This document shows positions 45,493-55,275 of a DNA stretch of 64,000 bases, in pieces. The position numbers and the translations under genes are program-made. Position 1 is the first letter of the stretch, and every line of letters starts with the position of its first letter. The stretch spans positions 434,001 through 498,000 of the forward strand of contig CAWCBG010000002.1 in assembly GCA_963793845.1 (NCBI GenBank). Direction: 5' to 3'. This DNA comes from CAWCBG01 sp963793845 (GTDB lineage Bacteria > Acidobacteriota > Terriglobia > Terriglobales > Acidobacteriaceae). Under the pieces are notes generated by a model that had not been told where the DNA came from, did not search any database, and saw only the letters and a program-made list of their open reading frames with translations.

Positions 45493-48400
45493 ATGCCAAC
45501 GGTTAAACAGGTTTTCTACGATCCCGAACGCAAGCGCTGGCGCCGCTTGCGGCTCATCCTCGACTCCAGCGTGCTGCTGATCACGCTGATGATCGCCATC
45601 TTCATTGCTACCGTAATCCGCAGCACCTCGGTACCGTCGGTCTCTTTGCCGGACATCAAGCGGCCTTATCACGCGCTGAAAGACAATCAGAAACGCAAGC
45701 CGCCCCGGCGGGTAAACACCCACCGCAAGACCCGGCGCCCGGGCTCGCAGGTGGTCTTCAACTCCGATGAAGGAATTCGTGGCGCGTTCTACGTGCAATG
45801 GGATGCCGCCAGCTTCGCGTCGCTCCGGGAGTACTATCCGCAGATCGACCTGCTCTTCCCCGAGTGGCTGCACGCCCTCACTGCCGATGGCCGCCTGCAG
45901 GCGGTCACGGAAGAGAACCGGCTCTTCGACCTGATCGACGACAAGGGCAAGCCGCGTCCGGTAGACGACAAGGTCATGCCTTTTCTGAAGTCGGAGAAGG
46001 CCGTTACTGACGTGCTGCCCCTGGTGAACAACTTCGATCCTGTCACCAACGAGTGGCGGCCCGAGGTTACCGCCCGCTTCCTGGCCGATCCCCAGGCGCG
46101 CGCGCGCTTCCGCGAGGAAATCATGATGTTCCTCGCCACCGATCAGTACAAGGGCCTGACCCTTGATATAGAGGCCTTCCCGGAGAATTCGCGCGGCGAC
46201 TTCAAGAAGCTGGTCCAGGAGCTGTACTCCGATCTGCACGCCAAGGGTATGAAGCTCTATGTGGCCGTGCCGGTGAACGACAAGGAGTTCGACTACAAGG
46301 GGATCTCGGCCAGCTCGGACGGCCTTATCCTGATGAACTACGACCAGCATTACCCCGGGGGCGACCCAGGGGCGGTCGCAGGACAGGACTGGTTCGTGAA
46401 GAATCTGCAGGCGGCGCTGAAGGTGATTCCGCGCGAAAAGATCGTGGTCGCCGTCGCCAATTACGGCTATGACTGGGCGATGAAGAAAGGCCAGAAGAAA
46501 GGCACCCCGCCGGAAGACGTGCACAACGTCTCGGCGCAGGAGGCTTGGATTGAAGCTGACGACGCCGAGTCTGACATCGATTTTGACGACGACGCGATGA
46601 ACCCGCACTTTGCCTACGAGGACGAAAACAATATCCGTCACGACGTGTGGTTCCTCGACGGCGTGACCGCCCTGAACCAGATGCGCGCTGCGAAAGCTCT
46701 GGGCATCGATACCTTCGTCCTGTGGCGACTCGGCTCGGAAGACCGTTCCCTGTGGGCGGTTTGGGATCGTCCCTTTGAGGCCACCGCCACCGACAAACTG
46801 GGCACTGTGCCGCCTGGGCAGGATGTCGATATCGAAGGCTCAGGCGAAGTGCTAAAGGTAGTGCAGCGTCCGGCGGACGGCGCACGCAAGGTGAAAGTCG
46901 ACCCCGACACGCACTTGGTGAGCGATGAAATCTTTCAGAACCTGCCCAAGCCGTATGTGGTGGACATGTACGGCGGCACCCAGCAGAAGAAGGTCGCTCT
47001 CACCTTCGACGACGGCCCCGACCCGACTTGGACGCCGAAGATTCTCGATGTGCTCAAAGCCAAGGGCGCAAAGGCTACCTTCTTTCTTATCGGCATGGAG
47101 GTGGAGAAGTACCCGAACATCGCGAAACGCATTTATCGCGAAGGCCACGAGGTCGGCAACCACACCTTTACCCATCCCGACATCAGCAACATCTCCAAGC
47201 GTTACTTCGAGGTCGAGCTGAATCTCACCGAACGGCTGTTCGAGAGCAAGCTGGGGGTGAAGCCGGTGCTCATGCGGCCGCCCTACGCCATCGACGAGGC
47301 GCCCGATACCGCCGACCAGGTTCGCCCGCTGGAGCTTTCGCAGGATATGGGCTTCATCACCGTCGGGGAGAAGATCGACCCCAACGACTGGCGCACGAAT
47401 CCGCGTCGTTCGGGCAAAGAGCTGGCCGACGATGTGCTGGCGAATCTTCCGCCCTGTGCGCCCGGCAATCTGCGCTGCGGCAACGTCATCCTGCTGCATG
47501 ACGGCGGCGGTGACCGCAGCGAGACCGTCAAAGCCCTCGGGCTGATCCTCGACGGGCTGCACGAGCGTGGCTATCAGGTGGTTCCGGTCAGTGAATTGAT
47601 CGGCAAGACGGCCGCGCAGGTCATGCCGCCAATCAGCACCAACGAGCGCTGGGCGGCGTGGGTCGACAGCGTCAGCTTCTCGATGTTCGGCATGGTTTCT
47701 TCGTTCATTATCTTCGTCTTCTTCGTCGGCGATGTGCTCATGACGGGGCGCCTGATTCTGATCGGAGCTCTGGCCGCCTTCGATCGCTTCCATCGCCGCC
47801 ATGCGGTTGCCGATCCCACCTATGTGCCCGCGGTTGCGGTACTGATTCCGGCTTATAACGAAGAGAAGGTGATCGAGCGGACGGTGCAATCGGTACTGGA
47901 TTCGGAGTATCCCAGGCTGCGCGCCATCGTGATCGATGACGGATCGAAAGATGCGACGCTCGAAGTCACACGCGCCGCTTTCAAGAAGGAGATTGCTGCC
48001 GGACGCGTCACCGTGCTGACCAAACCGAATTCGGGCAAAGCCGATGCGCTGAACTATGGCCTCGAGTTCGTGACGGAAGAGCTGTTCGTTGGCATCGATG
48101 CCGACACCATCATCGCGCCCGATGCCATCTGCCGGCTGGTGCCGCACTTCAGCGATCCCAAGGTGGGAGCTATGGCGGGCAACGCCAAGGTCGGCAACCG
48201 CGTAAACCTGTGGACACGCTGGCAGGCGCTGGAATACATCACCAGCCAGAACTTCGAACGGCGTGCTCTTAATACGCTGAATGCCGTGAGCGTGGTTCCA
48301 GGCGCGATCGGTGCATGGCGCACGGCCGCGGTTCGCGCAGCGGGAGGCTATCACCACGACACCGTCGCGGAAGATGCCGATCTCACCATGGCACTCTTGC

Positions 48401-48984
48401 AGGCGGGCTATAAGGTGAACTACGAGGACCGCTCGCTGGCCTACACCGAGGCTCCGAGCACCGCGAATGGACTGATGCGGCAGCGCTTCCGCTGGTCCTT
48501 TGGCATCATGCAGGCGGTGTGGAAGCACAAGGCTGCGGTCAAGCAGAAAGGAGCTTTAGGCTGGGTCGCCATTCCCAACATGGTGATCTTCCAGATCCTG
48601 CTGCCGTTGGTGTCTCCGTTTATCGATGTCATGTTCGTCGTGGGCGCGGTGACCTATTTCGTCAACAAGTACTTCCATCCCGAGTCCGCCAACCCCGCCG
48701 ACTTTCATAAGCTGCTGGTGTACTTCGCGCTGTTCATGGTCATTGACTTCATCGCATCGACCATCGCCTTTACGCTGGAACGCCAACAGCCCGGCGGCAA
48801 GCGGGACTTTCTGCTGCTGGGCCATGTTTGGTTGCAGCGCTTCGCCTACCGGCAACTGTTTTCCCTGGTGCTCATCAAGACCCTGAAACGCGCCATCGAA
48901 GGCGGCAGTTTCGCCTGGGACAAGCTGGAACGTAAGGCGACGGTGAAACAGCCGGTGGCAATCGCCCGCGAACGTGAGGTTTAA
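45493..48984 (+). CDS. Three-domain exopolysaccharide protein: GH18-like, NodB deacetylase, GT2 synthase
   Basis: The 1163-residue chain has a membrane helix (about residues 24-42), a GH18-like domain (about 90-430, catalytic-type GLTLDIEAFP with Asp225 and Glu227), a NodB polysaccharide deacetylase domain (about 495-705, TFDDGPDP with Asp506-507 and HTFTH with His557 and His561), membrane helices near 733-765 and a processive GT2 domain (about 775-1010: DDGS at 815-818, DAD 869-871, ED 960-961, QRFRW 997-1001) followed by further helices. Such a chain could make, deacetylate and trim an N-acetylglucosamine polymer. It is monocistronic; the next gene is metabolic. Confidence 0.92.
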   Translation: MPTVKQVFYDPERKRWRRLRLILDSSVLLITLMIAIFIATVIRSTSVPSVSLPDIKRPYHALKDNQKRKPPRRVNTHRKTRRPGSQVVFNSDEGIRGAFYVQWDAASFASLREYYPQIDLLFPEWLHALTADGRLQAVTEENRLFDLIDDKGKPRPVDDKVMPFLKSEKAVTDVLPLVNNFDPVTNEWRPEVTARFLADPQARARFREEIMMFLATDQYKGLTLDIEAFPENSRGDFKKLVQELYSDLHAKGMKLYVAVPVNDKEFDYKGISASSDGLILMNYDQHYPGGDPGAVAGQDWFVKNLQAALKVIPREKIVVAVANYGYDWAMKKGQKKGTPPEDVHNVSAQEAWIEADDAESDIDFDDDAMNPHFAYEDENNIRHDVWFLDGVTALNQMRAAKALGIDTFVLWRLGSEDRSLWAVWDRPFEATATDKLGTVPPGQDVDIEGSGEVLKVVQRPADGARKVKVDPDTHLVSDEIFQNLPKPYVVDMYGGTQQKKVALTFDDGPDPTWTPKILDVLKAKGAKATFFLIGMEVEKYPNIAKRIYREGHEVGNHTFTHPDISNISKRYFEVELNLTERLFESKLGVKPVLMRPPYAIDEAPDTADQVRPLELSQDMGFITVGEKIDPNDWRTNPRRSGKELADDVLANLPPCAPGNLRCGNVILLHDGGGDRSETVKALGLILDGLHERGYQVVPVSELIGKTAAQVMPPISTNERWAAWVDSVSFSMFGMVSSFIIFVFFVGDVLMTGRLILIGALAAFDRFHRRHAVADPTYVPAVAVLIPAYNEEKVIERTVQSVLDSEYPRLRAIVIDDGSKDATLEVTRAAFKKEIAAGRVTVLTKPNSGKADALNYGLEFVTEELFVGIDADTIIAPDAICRLVPHFSDPKVGAMAGNAKVGNRVNLWTRWQALEYITSQNFERRALNTLNAVSVVPGAIGAWRTAAVRAAGGYHHDTVAEDADLTMALLQAGYKVNYEDRSLAYTEAPSTANGLMRQRFRWSFGIMQAVWKHKAAVKQKGALGWVAIPNMVIFQILLPLVSPFIDVMFVVGAVTYFVNKYFHPESANPADFHKLLVYFALFMVIDFIASTIAFTLERQQPGGKRDFLLLGHVWLQRFAYRQLFSLVLIKTLKRAIEGGSFAWDKLERKATVKQPVAIAREREV

Positions 48985-49000
48985 ACGGTAGAATCTTCGG

Positions 49001-49975
49001 ATGGCAGCCGTCACCTATCTGGAAGCAATTCGCCAGGGAATCTGGGAGGAGATGGAGCGCGATCCCGCCGTCTTCTGCATCGGCGAAGACATCGGCATCT
49101 ATGGCGGAGCGTTCAAAGTCACCGAGGGCTTCATCGACCGCTTCGGACCGGAGCGCATCGTCGACACGCCGATTTCCGAGATGGCGATCGTCAACGCCAG
49201 CTTCGGAGCGGCCCTGACCGGCATGCGCCCGGTGGCCGAATTCCAGTTCATGGATTTCATTGGTTGCGCCTTTAACCAGATAACCAACCTGCTGGCCAAA
49301 GCGCACTTTCGCTGGGGCGCGCCGGTTCCGGTGGTGCTGCGTGGACCCTCCGGCGGCGGCGTGCATGGCGGCCCGTTTCACTCGCAGAATCCCGAAGCCT
49401 ACTTCACCCACACTCCGGGGCTGAAGGTGATCTGCCCGGCCAGCGCCTACGACGCCAAGGGCCTGATCAAGTCGGCCATTCGCGATAACAACCCGGTTCT
49501 CTTTTTCGAACACAAGTTCCTCTATCGCCGCATTAAAGAGGAGCTGCCGGCGGAGGACTATACCGTTCCCATCGGCAAGGCGCGAGTGGTACGCGAAGGC
49601 CGCGACGTCAGCGTGATCACCTATGCCGCCATGGTCTACGTAGCGCTGGAAGCTGCGGAAACATTGGCGAAAGAAGGCATCGAGCTGGAAGTGCTGGACC
49701 TGCGCACCGTGCTTCCACTCGACCGTTATGCCATTCGCCAGACCGTCGAAAAGACCAGCCGTGCGCTCATCTTGCACGAAGACACTAAAACTGGCGGCAT
49801 TGCGGGCGAGATCACCGCCATCATCAACGAGGAATGCTTTGACGCGCTGGATGCTCCCATCGCGCGCATCGCCTCCGCCGATAGTCCGGTGCCCTTCTCG
49901 CCGCCGCTGGAAGAGGTCTTCCTCCCGAGAGTGGAAGACGTGGTTCGCGAAGCTCGCAGGCTGCGAAAGTATTAG
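49001..49975 (+). CDS. 2-oxoacid dehydrogenase E1 component, beta subunit
   Basis: The product is the beta chain of a thiamine-diphosphate dehydrogenase (pyruvate or branched-chain type). The 324 residues show VFCIGEDIGIYGGAFKVTEGF, DTPISEMAIVNASFGAAL, VAEFQFMDFIGCAFNQI, GVHGGPFHSQNPEAYFTH and a C-terminal domain with VLDLRTVLPLD and HEDTKTGGIAGEI. No alpha subunit or E2 lies next to it, and the dihydrolipoyl dehydrogenase gene is 10 kb away. The substrate therefore cannot be told. It begins 16 bases after the GT2 fusion gene. Confidence 0.92.
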   Translation: MAAVTYLEAIRQGIWEEMERDPAVFCIGEDIGIYGGAFKVTEGFIDRFGPERIVDTPISEMAIVNASFGAALTGMRPVAEFQFMDFIGCAFNQITNLLAKAHFRWGAPVPVVLRGPSGGGVHGGPFHSQNPEAYFTHTPGLKVICPASAYDAKGLIKSAIRDNNPVLFFEHKFLYRRIKEELPAEDYTVPIGKARVVREGRDVSVITYAAMVYVALEAAETLAKEGIELEVLDLRTVLPLDRYAIRQTVEKTSRALILHEDTKTGGIAGEITAIINEECFDALDAPIARIASADSPVPFSPPLEEVFLPRVEDVVREARRLRKY

Positions 49976-50087
49976 AGCGTCCAGGCGGGCTGGTGCGGGG
50001 CGGAAGGCACTACAACGCCAGTCCCGTTTGATACCGTAGTACGATTGGAAACTGGGCCGTAACTCAGAAAAGCACAAGAGGAGAGAC

Positions 50088-50636
50088 ATGCGCGGATTCA
50101 TCCTGGGAATCATCCTGACGTTGCTCGTTGTATTCGGCGGCGCGTACTTCTATGCAACCACTGGCCACTTCGACACGAGAGCCGTGCCCAACTCGCCCAG
50201 CACTTTCGAGCGGCGCGCTGCCAACAAATCGGTCGATGCCTGGGTGGACGAGCACGCTCCGAAGCAGGACAATCCCTTCCAGCCTACCAGCGATAACGTC
50301 ATGGACGGTTCTATGATCTACGACAAGCACTGCGCGTTCTGTCATGGCAGTGTGCAGCAGCCGATCTCGCCCATGCGGACCAAGTTCTATCCCCCGGTTC
50401 CGCAGTTGCTCAGCCGAGTCCCCGACGATCCTGACGGCAATCTCTTTTACGTGACCAAGTACGGCATCCGTATGACGGCGATGCCTGGCTGGGAAGGGGT
50501 GCTGACCGACGATGATCTTTGGAAGGTCATTCTCTTCATCAAGCATTCAGACCAGATGAAGGCGACCGGCCAGCCGAATGCCCAGAATATGGACAACAAC
50601 TCCAAGCAACCTGAGCCCGAGCCGAAAGCCAAATAG
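50088..50636 (+). CDS. Membrane-anchored cytochrome c
   Basis: The 182-residue product starts with one hydrophobic segment (about residues 3-22) that is either an uncleaved anchor or a signal peptide. The mature domain has a single haem site CAFCHG and a probable axial Met in GIRMTAMPGW. The Pro/Asn/Lys-rich tail is unstructured. It would carry electrons in the periplasm. AGAGGAGAG lies upstream of the ATG. No oxidase gene is near, so the partner is unknown. Confidence 0.9.
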   Translation: MRGFILGIILTLLVVFGGAYFYATTGHFDTRAVPNSPSTFERRAANKSVDAWVDEHAPKQDNPFQPTSDNVMDGSMIYDKHCAFCHGSVQQPISPMRTKFYPPVPQLLSRVPDDPDGNLFYVTKYGIRMTAMPGWEGVLTDDDLWKVILFIKHSDQMKATGQPNAQNMDNNSKQPEPEPKAK

Positions 50637-50664
50637 CAGGCGGGAAAATCACCCTTTCTTAGCC

Positions 50665-50708
50665 GTCATCCCGACGGGTTGAGCCGCGAGGGATATGCAG
50701 TTCCCGAC
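50665..50708. repeat. GTCATCCCGA-type dispersed repeat, partial
   Basis: GTCATCCCGACGGGTTGAGC followed by GAGGGATATGCAGTT matches the start of the elements at 54448 and 57405. It lies between the convergent cytochrome and LolA-like genes. Confidence 0.5.
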
Positions 50709-50715
50709 ACGAGCG

Positions 50716-51402
50716 CTACCCGTTCGGCTTGATGACCTTGGTGTGGCTGGTGGTCTTCAGTTTGAAGACATCCCCGGGGATCTTCGTGTTGATCTGGATG
50801 TTGCTGTACTTGGCGAGGCGGTAGTCTCCCGAGGGCTCGAGAAACAACTGCTGCACGCTGATGCCACGTGCCGGATCGATCCACAACGTGATCGTCTGGA
50901 ACATATTCTTCACTCGCGGCGACTTCGGCGTCAGTTCCAGCTTGGCGGCGTTCACGCCCTGCGCCTGCTCCATGCCGTCATACTTCACGTCGAACGACTT
51001 CTCCAGATCATGTCCTCGCCCGCCGAAGCCCAGCACCATGAAGCTTTCGACCTCGGCCTTGTTCTTGCCGGCGCTGTACTCGGTCACCTGGTCCAGGGGT
51101 GGAGGCTGATAGAGGCTGATTTTGCCTCCGGCGAAAAGCACATACTTCTTGGCGGGCGCGGTGATGTCGGTGGCGACTTCGATGTCATTACCTTGCCGGC
51201 GGAAGTACATCACACCCTTCTGGTAATCGTGGTCGTCCACGACCTTCTGATACTGGTCCCAGTCGAAGTCGGTTTGCGCGTTGTGAAAGTCGGCTGCCGC
51301 CTTGTCCATTGAGTTCAGAACGGCTTCCAGATTCTGCGCCTGCGCGGCTAGCGCGCCACACAGCATCGCTCCCAGCAGTATGGTTAGGATTCGTGTCTTC
51401 AT
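50716..51402 (-). CDS. LolA-like outer-membrane lipoprotein carrier family protein
   Basis: The 228-residue product has a signal peptide (about residues 4-22, ending LAAQAQ) and a beta-rich domain with YQKGVMYFRRQGNDIEVATDI, KYVLFAGGKISLYQP and ITLWIDPARGISVQQLFLEPSGDYRLAKYSNIQIN, as in LolA/LolB-like periplasmic carriers. Such proteins move lipoproteins or lipids to the outer membrane. It is longer than E. coli LolA and may be a specialised paralogue. It is followed upstream on the same strand by a small membrane protein gene. Confidence 0.85.
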   Translation of the reverse strand: MKTRILTILLGAMLCGALAAQAQNLEAVLNSMDKAAADFHNAQTDFDWDQYQKVVDDHDYQKGVMYFRRQGNDIEVATDITAPAKKYVLFAGGKISLYQPPPLDQVTEYSAGKNKAEVESFMVLGFGGRGHDLEKSFDVKYDGMEQAQGVNAAKLELTPKSPRVKNMFQTITLWIDPARGISVQQLFLEPSGDYRLAKYSNIQINTKIPGDVFKLKTTSHTKVIKPNG

Positions 51403-51469
51403 GCGTCCTTTTGCAGTTGGATTGGATGCACGGGAAAGAACCCGCGATTGCAGAATGGAGTTGCTCCCG

Positions 51470-51838
51470 CTAGCGATGGCCCCAGACTTTGTAGGCCACC
51501 AGATTGTGCTTGGGGTCGCGCACTGCCTCGTAACGCTCGATGGTCACCGAGCCGGTAATCGGTTCGATCACCCGCTCCAGCGATTCGCGAATATCAGCAT
51601 CGCTGTCAGATTTAACTGCCGAGGCGTCGACCCGGTAGACAAACCCGTTGCCCTCCTGCTGCACCACGACTTCCGTTTGGCGAGGCGGCCGCTCGGTGGG
51701 CTTGTCGCGGAAGTTGATCCACAGCGGCGCCAGGAAGATGAACGCCAGGATCAGCGTGACCATCACGTCGTAATGCACACTGCCCCGCGGATAGGTCCAC
51801 CAGAAGTAGCCCTTCAAAGTTTGGCTGAACTTGCTCAT
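51470..51838 (-). CDS. Small single-span membrane protein, unknown function
   Basis: The 122-residue product has one membrane helix at about residues 26-42 (VMVTLILAFIFLAPLWI) and a C-terminal soluble domain with a beta pattern (VVVQQEGNGFVYRVDASAV). WW-rich and YPRGSVHYD residues precede the helix. It lies between mutS2 and the LolA-like gene on the same strand. I do not recognise the family. Confidence 0.7.
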   Translation of the reverse strand: MSKFSQTLKGYFWWTYPRGSVHYDVMVTLILAFIFLAPLWINFRDKPTERPPRQTEVVVQQEGNGFVYRVDASAVKSDSDADIRESLERVIEPITGSVTIERYEAVRDPKHNLVAYKVWGHR

Positions 51839-51886
51839 GCGCTGCTTACAAGTCTAGAGAGCCGCGCCGCGAAGCGCAAGGAACTG

Positions 51887-54347
51887 CTAACTCCGCAGCT
51901 CCACCACCGTTGCACCGCCGCCGCCCTCGTTCTGCGGAGGCTCGCTCACCGTTGCCACGTGGGGATGGCTTTGCAGAAACTGCCGCAAGGCCTTCCGTAG
52001 GATGCCCATACCGCTGCCGTGGACAACCCGTAGCCGAACCGCTCCGGCGAGAAACGCCCGATCGACAAACTTCTCCACCGCGCGCGTGGCCTCGTCCACG
52101 TTCTGCCCGATGACGTTGATCTCGGTCGGTACGCTCTCGTCTTCGCGCGAAAGCGACACGTTGATGCCGCGTGCCCGAGCGGCGGCCACCGGGTTCGCGC
52201 TGGCCTGTGACACGACGGACGCGATATCGTCGCGCGGCACTTTCATCTTCATCGGGCCGACTGCAACCTCGAAGCTGTCATCGTCGAAGTGACGCAGCAC
52301 CTTGGCGTCGCGACCCATCGACTTCAGCCGCACCGTATCGCCGGGGGAAACGTGCCGCACCACGTGCGGCTTGGCATGCTCATCGCCAGCATCGGCGCCG
52401 GTAGTGTGGGCCACGATTGTCGAGTCGAACTGCTCGCGAAACTCGCGGCGCATCTTGGCAATACGGCGTTCGGCATCCTTGGAGAGCTTCAGCGCCTGCG
52501 CGCGCTCCTGCACCGCGTTGACCGTCTCGCGCGCCTGATACTCAAAGTCGTGCAGCACGCTCTCCATTTTCTTCTCGAGTTCGCGCACCTTCTCGCGCTG
52601 CTCTTTGCGGCCTTCCACGGCAAGGTGATCGCGCTCGCGCTCCACCTCTTGCTCCCGGCGCTGCAGCTCGGCTCGTTCGGTCTCGATCTGGCGCAACTCG
52701 CTGTGCAGACGATCGAGAAACCGTCCCACATCCTGCGCCTGCGTCGTCAGGCGCTGCCGGGCCTCGTCAACGATCTGCTCATTCAGCCCCAGCTTCCGGG
52801 CGATGTTGAGGCCCGCCGAAGCACCGGGCACTCCCATCAGCAGCTCATACGTCGGAGCCAGTGTCCGCTCGTCGAAGCCGACTGCCGCGTTCAACACGCC
52901 CGGGGCATTCGCGGCGTAGACCTTCAGCGCGGTGTGATGGGTCGAGACGATGCTGAGGCAGGCCGTCCGCCGGAAATGATCAGCAATGGCAACCGCCAAG
53001 GCCGCGCCTTCCTCGGGATCAGTCGCCGAACCCAGTTCGTCCAACAGCACCAGCGATTGTGCGGTCGCATGATGCGAGATGAAGTCGATGTTGGTCACGT
53101 GCGCAGAAAAGGTCGACAGGTTCTGCTCGATCGACTGGTAGTCGCCAATGTCGGCGAACACCGCGTCGAAGATCGGGAACTCGGCGCGATCGGCGGGCAC
53201 CGGCACTCCCGCCTGTGCCATCACCGCGAGCAGCCCGATGGTCTTCAGCGCAACCGTTTTGCCGCCGGTGTTGGGACCGCTGATGATCACCTGGCGATGC
53301 TGGCCGTCGAGCTCCACCGTCAGCGGAACCACCGCGACGCCCTTCGGCTTCAGCGCGCGCTCCAGCAGCGGATGCCGCGCATTGCGGAGCACCAGCGAAT
53401 CGGCGGCCGGACTGTCGGGCGACTGCTCGGGCAGCAGCTTCACCGCGACCGCGTCGTAGTCCTGCGCAAAGCGCGCCTTGGCAAACTGCACCTCCAGCTC
53501 CGACAGCACGTCGACCGCCTGGATAAGCGCGTCCGCCTGCTCACCGATGCGTGCCGTCATCTCCAGCAGTATGCGATGAATCTCCGCCTGCTCATCTTCC
53601 AACAGGCGCACCAGCTCGTTGTTCTGCTCGATGGTCTCCAGCGGCTCGATGAATACGGTCTGCCCGCTGGACGACGCGCCGTGGGCCACGCCCTGCACCC
53701 GCCGCCGCTGCTCCATCTTCACCGGAATGACGAAGCGCTCGCCGCGAATTGTAACCAGCTCTTCCTGCACTGCGCCGCCTTCCGACAGCCGCCGCAGGTA
53801 CGAGCGTAGCGACTCCTGGATGGTGCGGCGCTGCTTTTCGATTTCGCGCCGGATGCGCGCCGAGATCGGGCGAGGCGCGATCGTCCAGCGTGCCGTCGGG
53901 CAGAATTTTGTTGCGGAAGAAGCGCAGCAGCAACGTGAAATCGGCCAGAGTTTCGGAAAGGTCGTGCACCGCCTGCCACTTCTGCTCGACCTGCACCGGC
54001 GGATGCAGCGCAATCTCGCGCCACTCGGCAGCACGATCGGCCAGCAGCAGCACATCGCGCAGCTCGGAAATCTCCAGCGCTGCGCCGCGAATGCGCGACT
54101 TGTTCAGGACATCGGTCGGATCCAGCAGGCCGGAGAAATCGAAGCGTCCGCCCACGCGCAAGTAGCCGCGCAGCTCTTCTGTGAGCTGCTGCTGCCGCTC
54201 GATCCACGGGCGGTCGCGCGAGGGGGCGAGCTCCGCAATGCGGTCCTTCCCCAAAGGTGAGCTGGCGTAGATCGCGAGCAACTGGCGGAAGAGGTCGAAC
54301 TCAACCACGGTTTCGCTGTAGTGCTGGATGGATTCGGCAGAACTCAT
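51887..54347 (-). pseudogene. mutS2: Endonuclease MutS2, interrupted by a frameshift
   Basis: MutS2 proteins suppress recombination and act on branched DNA and collided ribosomes. The N-terminal part (AESIQHYSETVVEFDLF, ERQQQLTEELRGYL, GTLDDRASP) and the remainder (REIEKQRRTIQESLRSYLRRL, Walker A GPNTGGKTVALKT, LVLLDELGSATDPEEG, C-terminal Smr domain INVIGQNVDEATRAVEKF and VVHGSGMGILRKAL) are in different frames. Removing one base near 53861 rejoins them to a full-length chain of about 820 residues, so either a sequencing error or a recent inactivation is likely. The ATG at 54347 is chosen by homology. Confidence 0.9.
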
Positions 54348-54447
54348 GGCCAGTGGTAATGGTACAGCAGGGGAAGGGCGAGCCTTTTGCAACGATGCCC
54401 GTCCCGCGAGACTTACAATCTGTGGATGGCTCGCAAGAACTTCACCT

Positions 54448-54585
54448 TGTCATCTTGAGCGGAGGCTCGCGCCTTTTGCGAGCCGGAGTCGAAAGACCCC
54501 TACTCCTGCGAGATTGCCGGCCCGCAATAGGGGTGCTTCGACTCCGTTCGGTTGCTTTGCGGCCTCGCTCCGCTCAGCATGACAA
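54448..54585. repeat. Dispersed element bounded by TGTCAT / ATGACA
   Basis: TGTCATCTTGAGCGGAGG at 54448 is mirrored by GCTCCGCTCAGCATGACA ending at 54584. The inside contains paired GGCTCGC-GCGAGCC and ATAGGGGTGCTTCGACTC-type words. It lies between mutS2 and the glycosylase gene and encodes nothing. Confidence 0.65.
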
Positions 54586-54593
54586 CGCAATCC

Positions 54594-55274
54594 TCACTCC
54601 ACCCGTTTCCCCGATACATAGGCATTCCCTGCCACTACAAAGCGCAGCGGTTCATCGACCGCTTTCTTGATGCCGATGCGCGGCGTTACGGCGATTCTTT
54701 CAGGGCGGAAGCCATCGTCAGCGAACCACAAGTCGGAAACGCTGGTCGTCAGGTCTTTACCGTTGTCGCGCTCGCGCGTGATATCGAGCGCATCGCACAT
54801 CCGCCCCGGTCCGCTGGAAATCAGTCGAAGTTGGGTCGCGCGGGGTTGCGGTGGAAGTTCTAACCCACGAGCCGCCGCCATGGCATCAACGCCTAATACC
54901 GGCTCCATCGCCCGCAGCAACACGCCTCCCGCGAAGCCGTCGGGCACACACGATACGTTCAGGCAAAAGTAGTTGCCGTAGATGAAGTACACATACGCGT
55001 GTCCGGGAAGTCCGAATAGCACTGCATTGCGCGGCGTGCGGCCGATATAGGTGTGGGCGGCAGGGTCCTCAGCGCCGAGATAGGCTTCGTCTTCGACAAT
55101 GCGGCCGGCAAGCAGTCTGCGACCTCCACGTCGGACGAGGAGCTTGCCCAGTAACTGCCGTCCAACCGTGACCGGATCGCGGTCGAAGAAGGCGCGCGGC
55201 AGCGGTTTGGCGGCCCGCACCTGTGCGGCGGTTAGCCGATCCTTAATCGAAGATGCTGATGCCCGGGCGGTCAT
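54594..55274 (-). CDS. 3-methyladenine DNA glycosylase (AAG/MPG family)
   Basis: The enzyme excises alkylated or deaminated purines. The 226-residue product has the family blocks RQLLGKLLVRR, GRIVEDEAYLGAEDPAAHTYIGRTPRN (the DEAY catalytic-site Glu), YVYFIYGNYFCLNVSC, GVLLRAMEPV and the C-terminal PRIGIKKAVDEPLRF. It starts one base after the stop of the methyltransferase gene, suggesting co-transcription. Confidence 0.95.
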   Translation of the reverse strand: MTARASASSIKDRLTAAQVRAAKPLPRAFFDRDPVTVGRQLLGKLLVRRGGRRLLAGRIVEDEAYLGAEDPAAHTYIGRTPRNAVLFGLPGHAYVYFIYGNYFCLNVSCVPDGFAGGVLLRAMEPVLGVDAMAAARGLELPPQPRATQLRLISSGPGRMCDALDITRERDNGKDLTTSVSDLWFADDGFRPERIAVTPRIGIKKAVDEPLRFVVAGNAYVSGKRVE

Positions 55275-55275
55275 G

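Noticed and set aside
46852..48528. A 558-residue minus-strand frame over the NodB-GT2 part of the large fusion gene
   Set aside because: The plus-strand domains are unambiguous; the antisense frame is His/Gly/Arg-rich and has no ribosome site.
48875..50113. A 412-residue minus-strand frame over the E1 beta gene
   Set aside because: It spans the end of one real gene and the whole of another on the opposite strand and shows no domain.
52289..53809. A 506-residue plus-strand frame over mutS2
   Set aside because: It is antisense to the conserved ATPase domain of MutS2 and is rich in His, Arg and Gln, as expected for a shadow.
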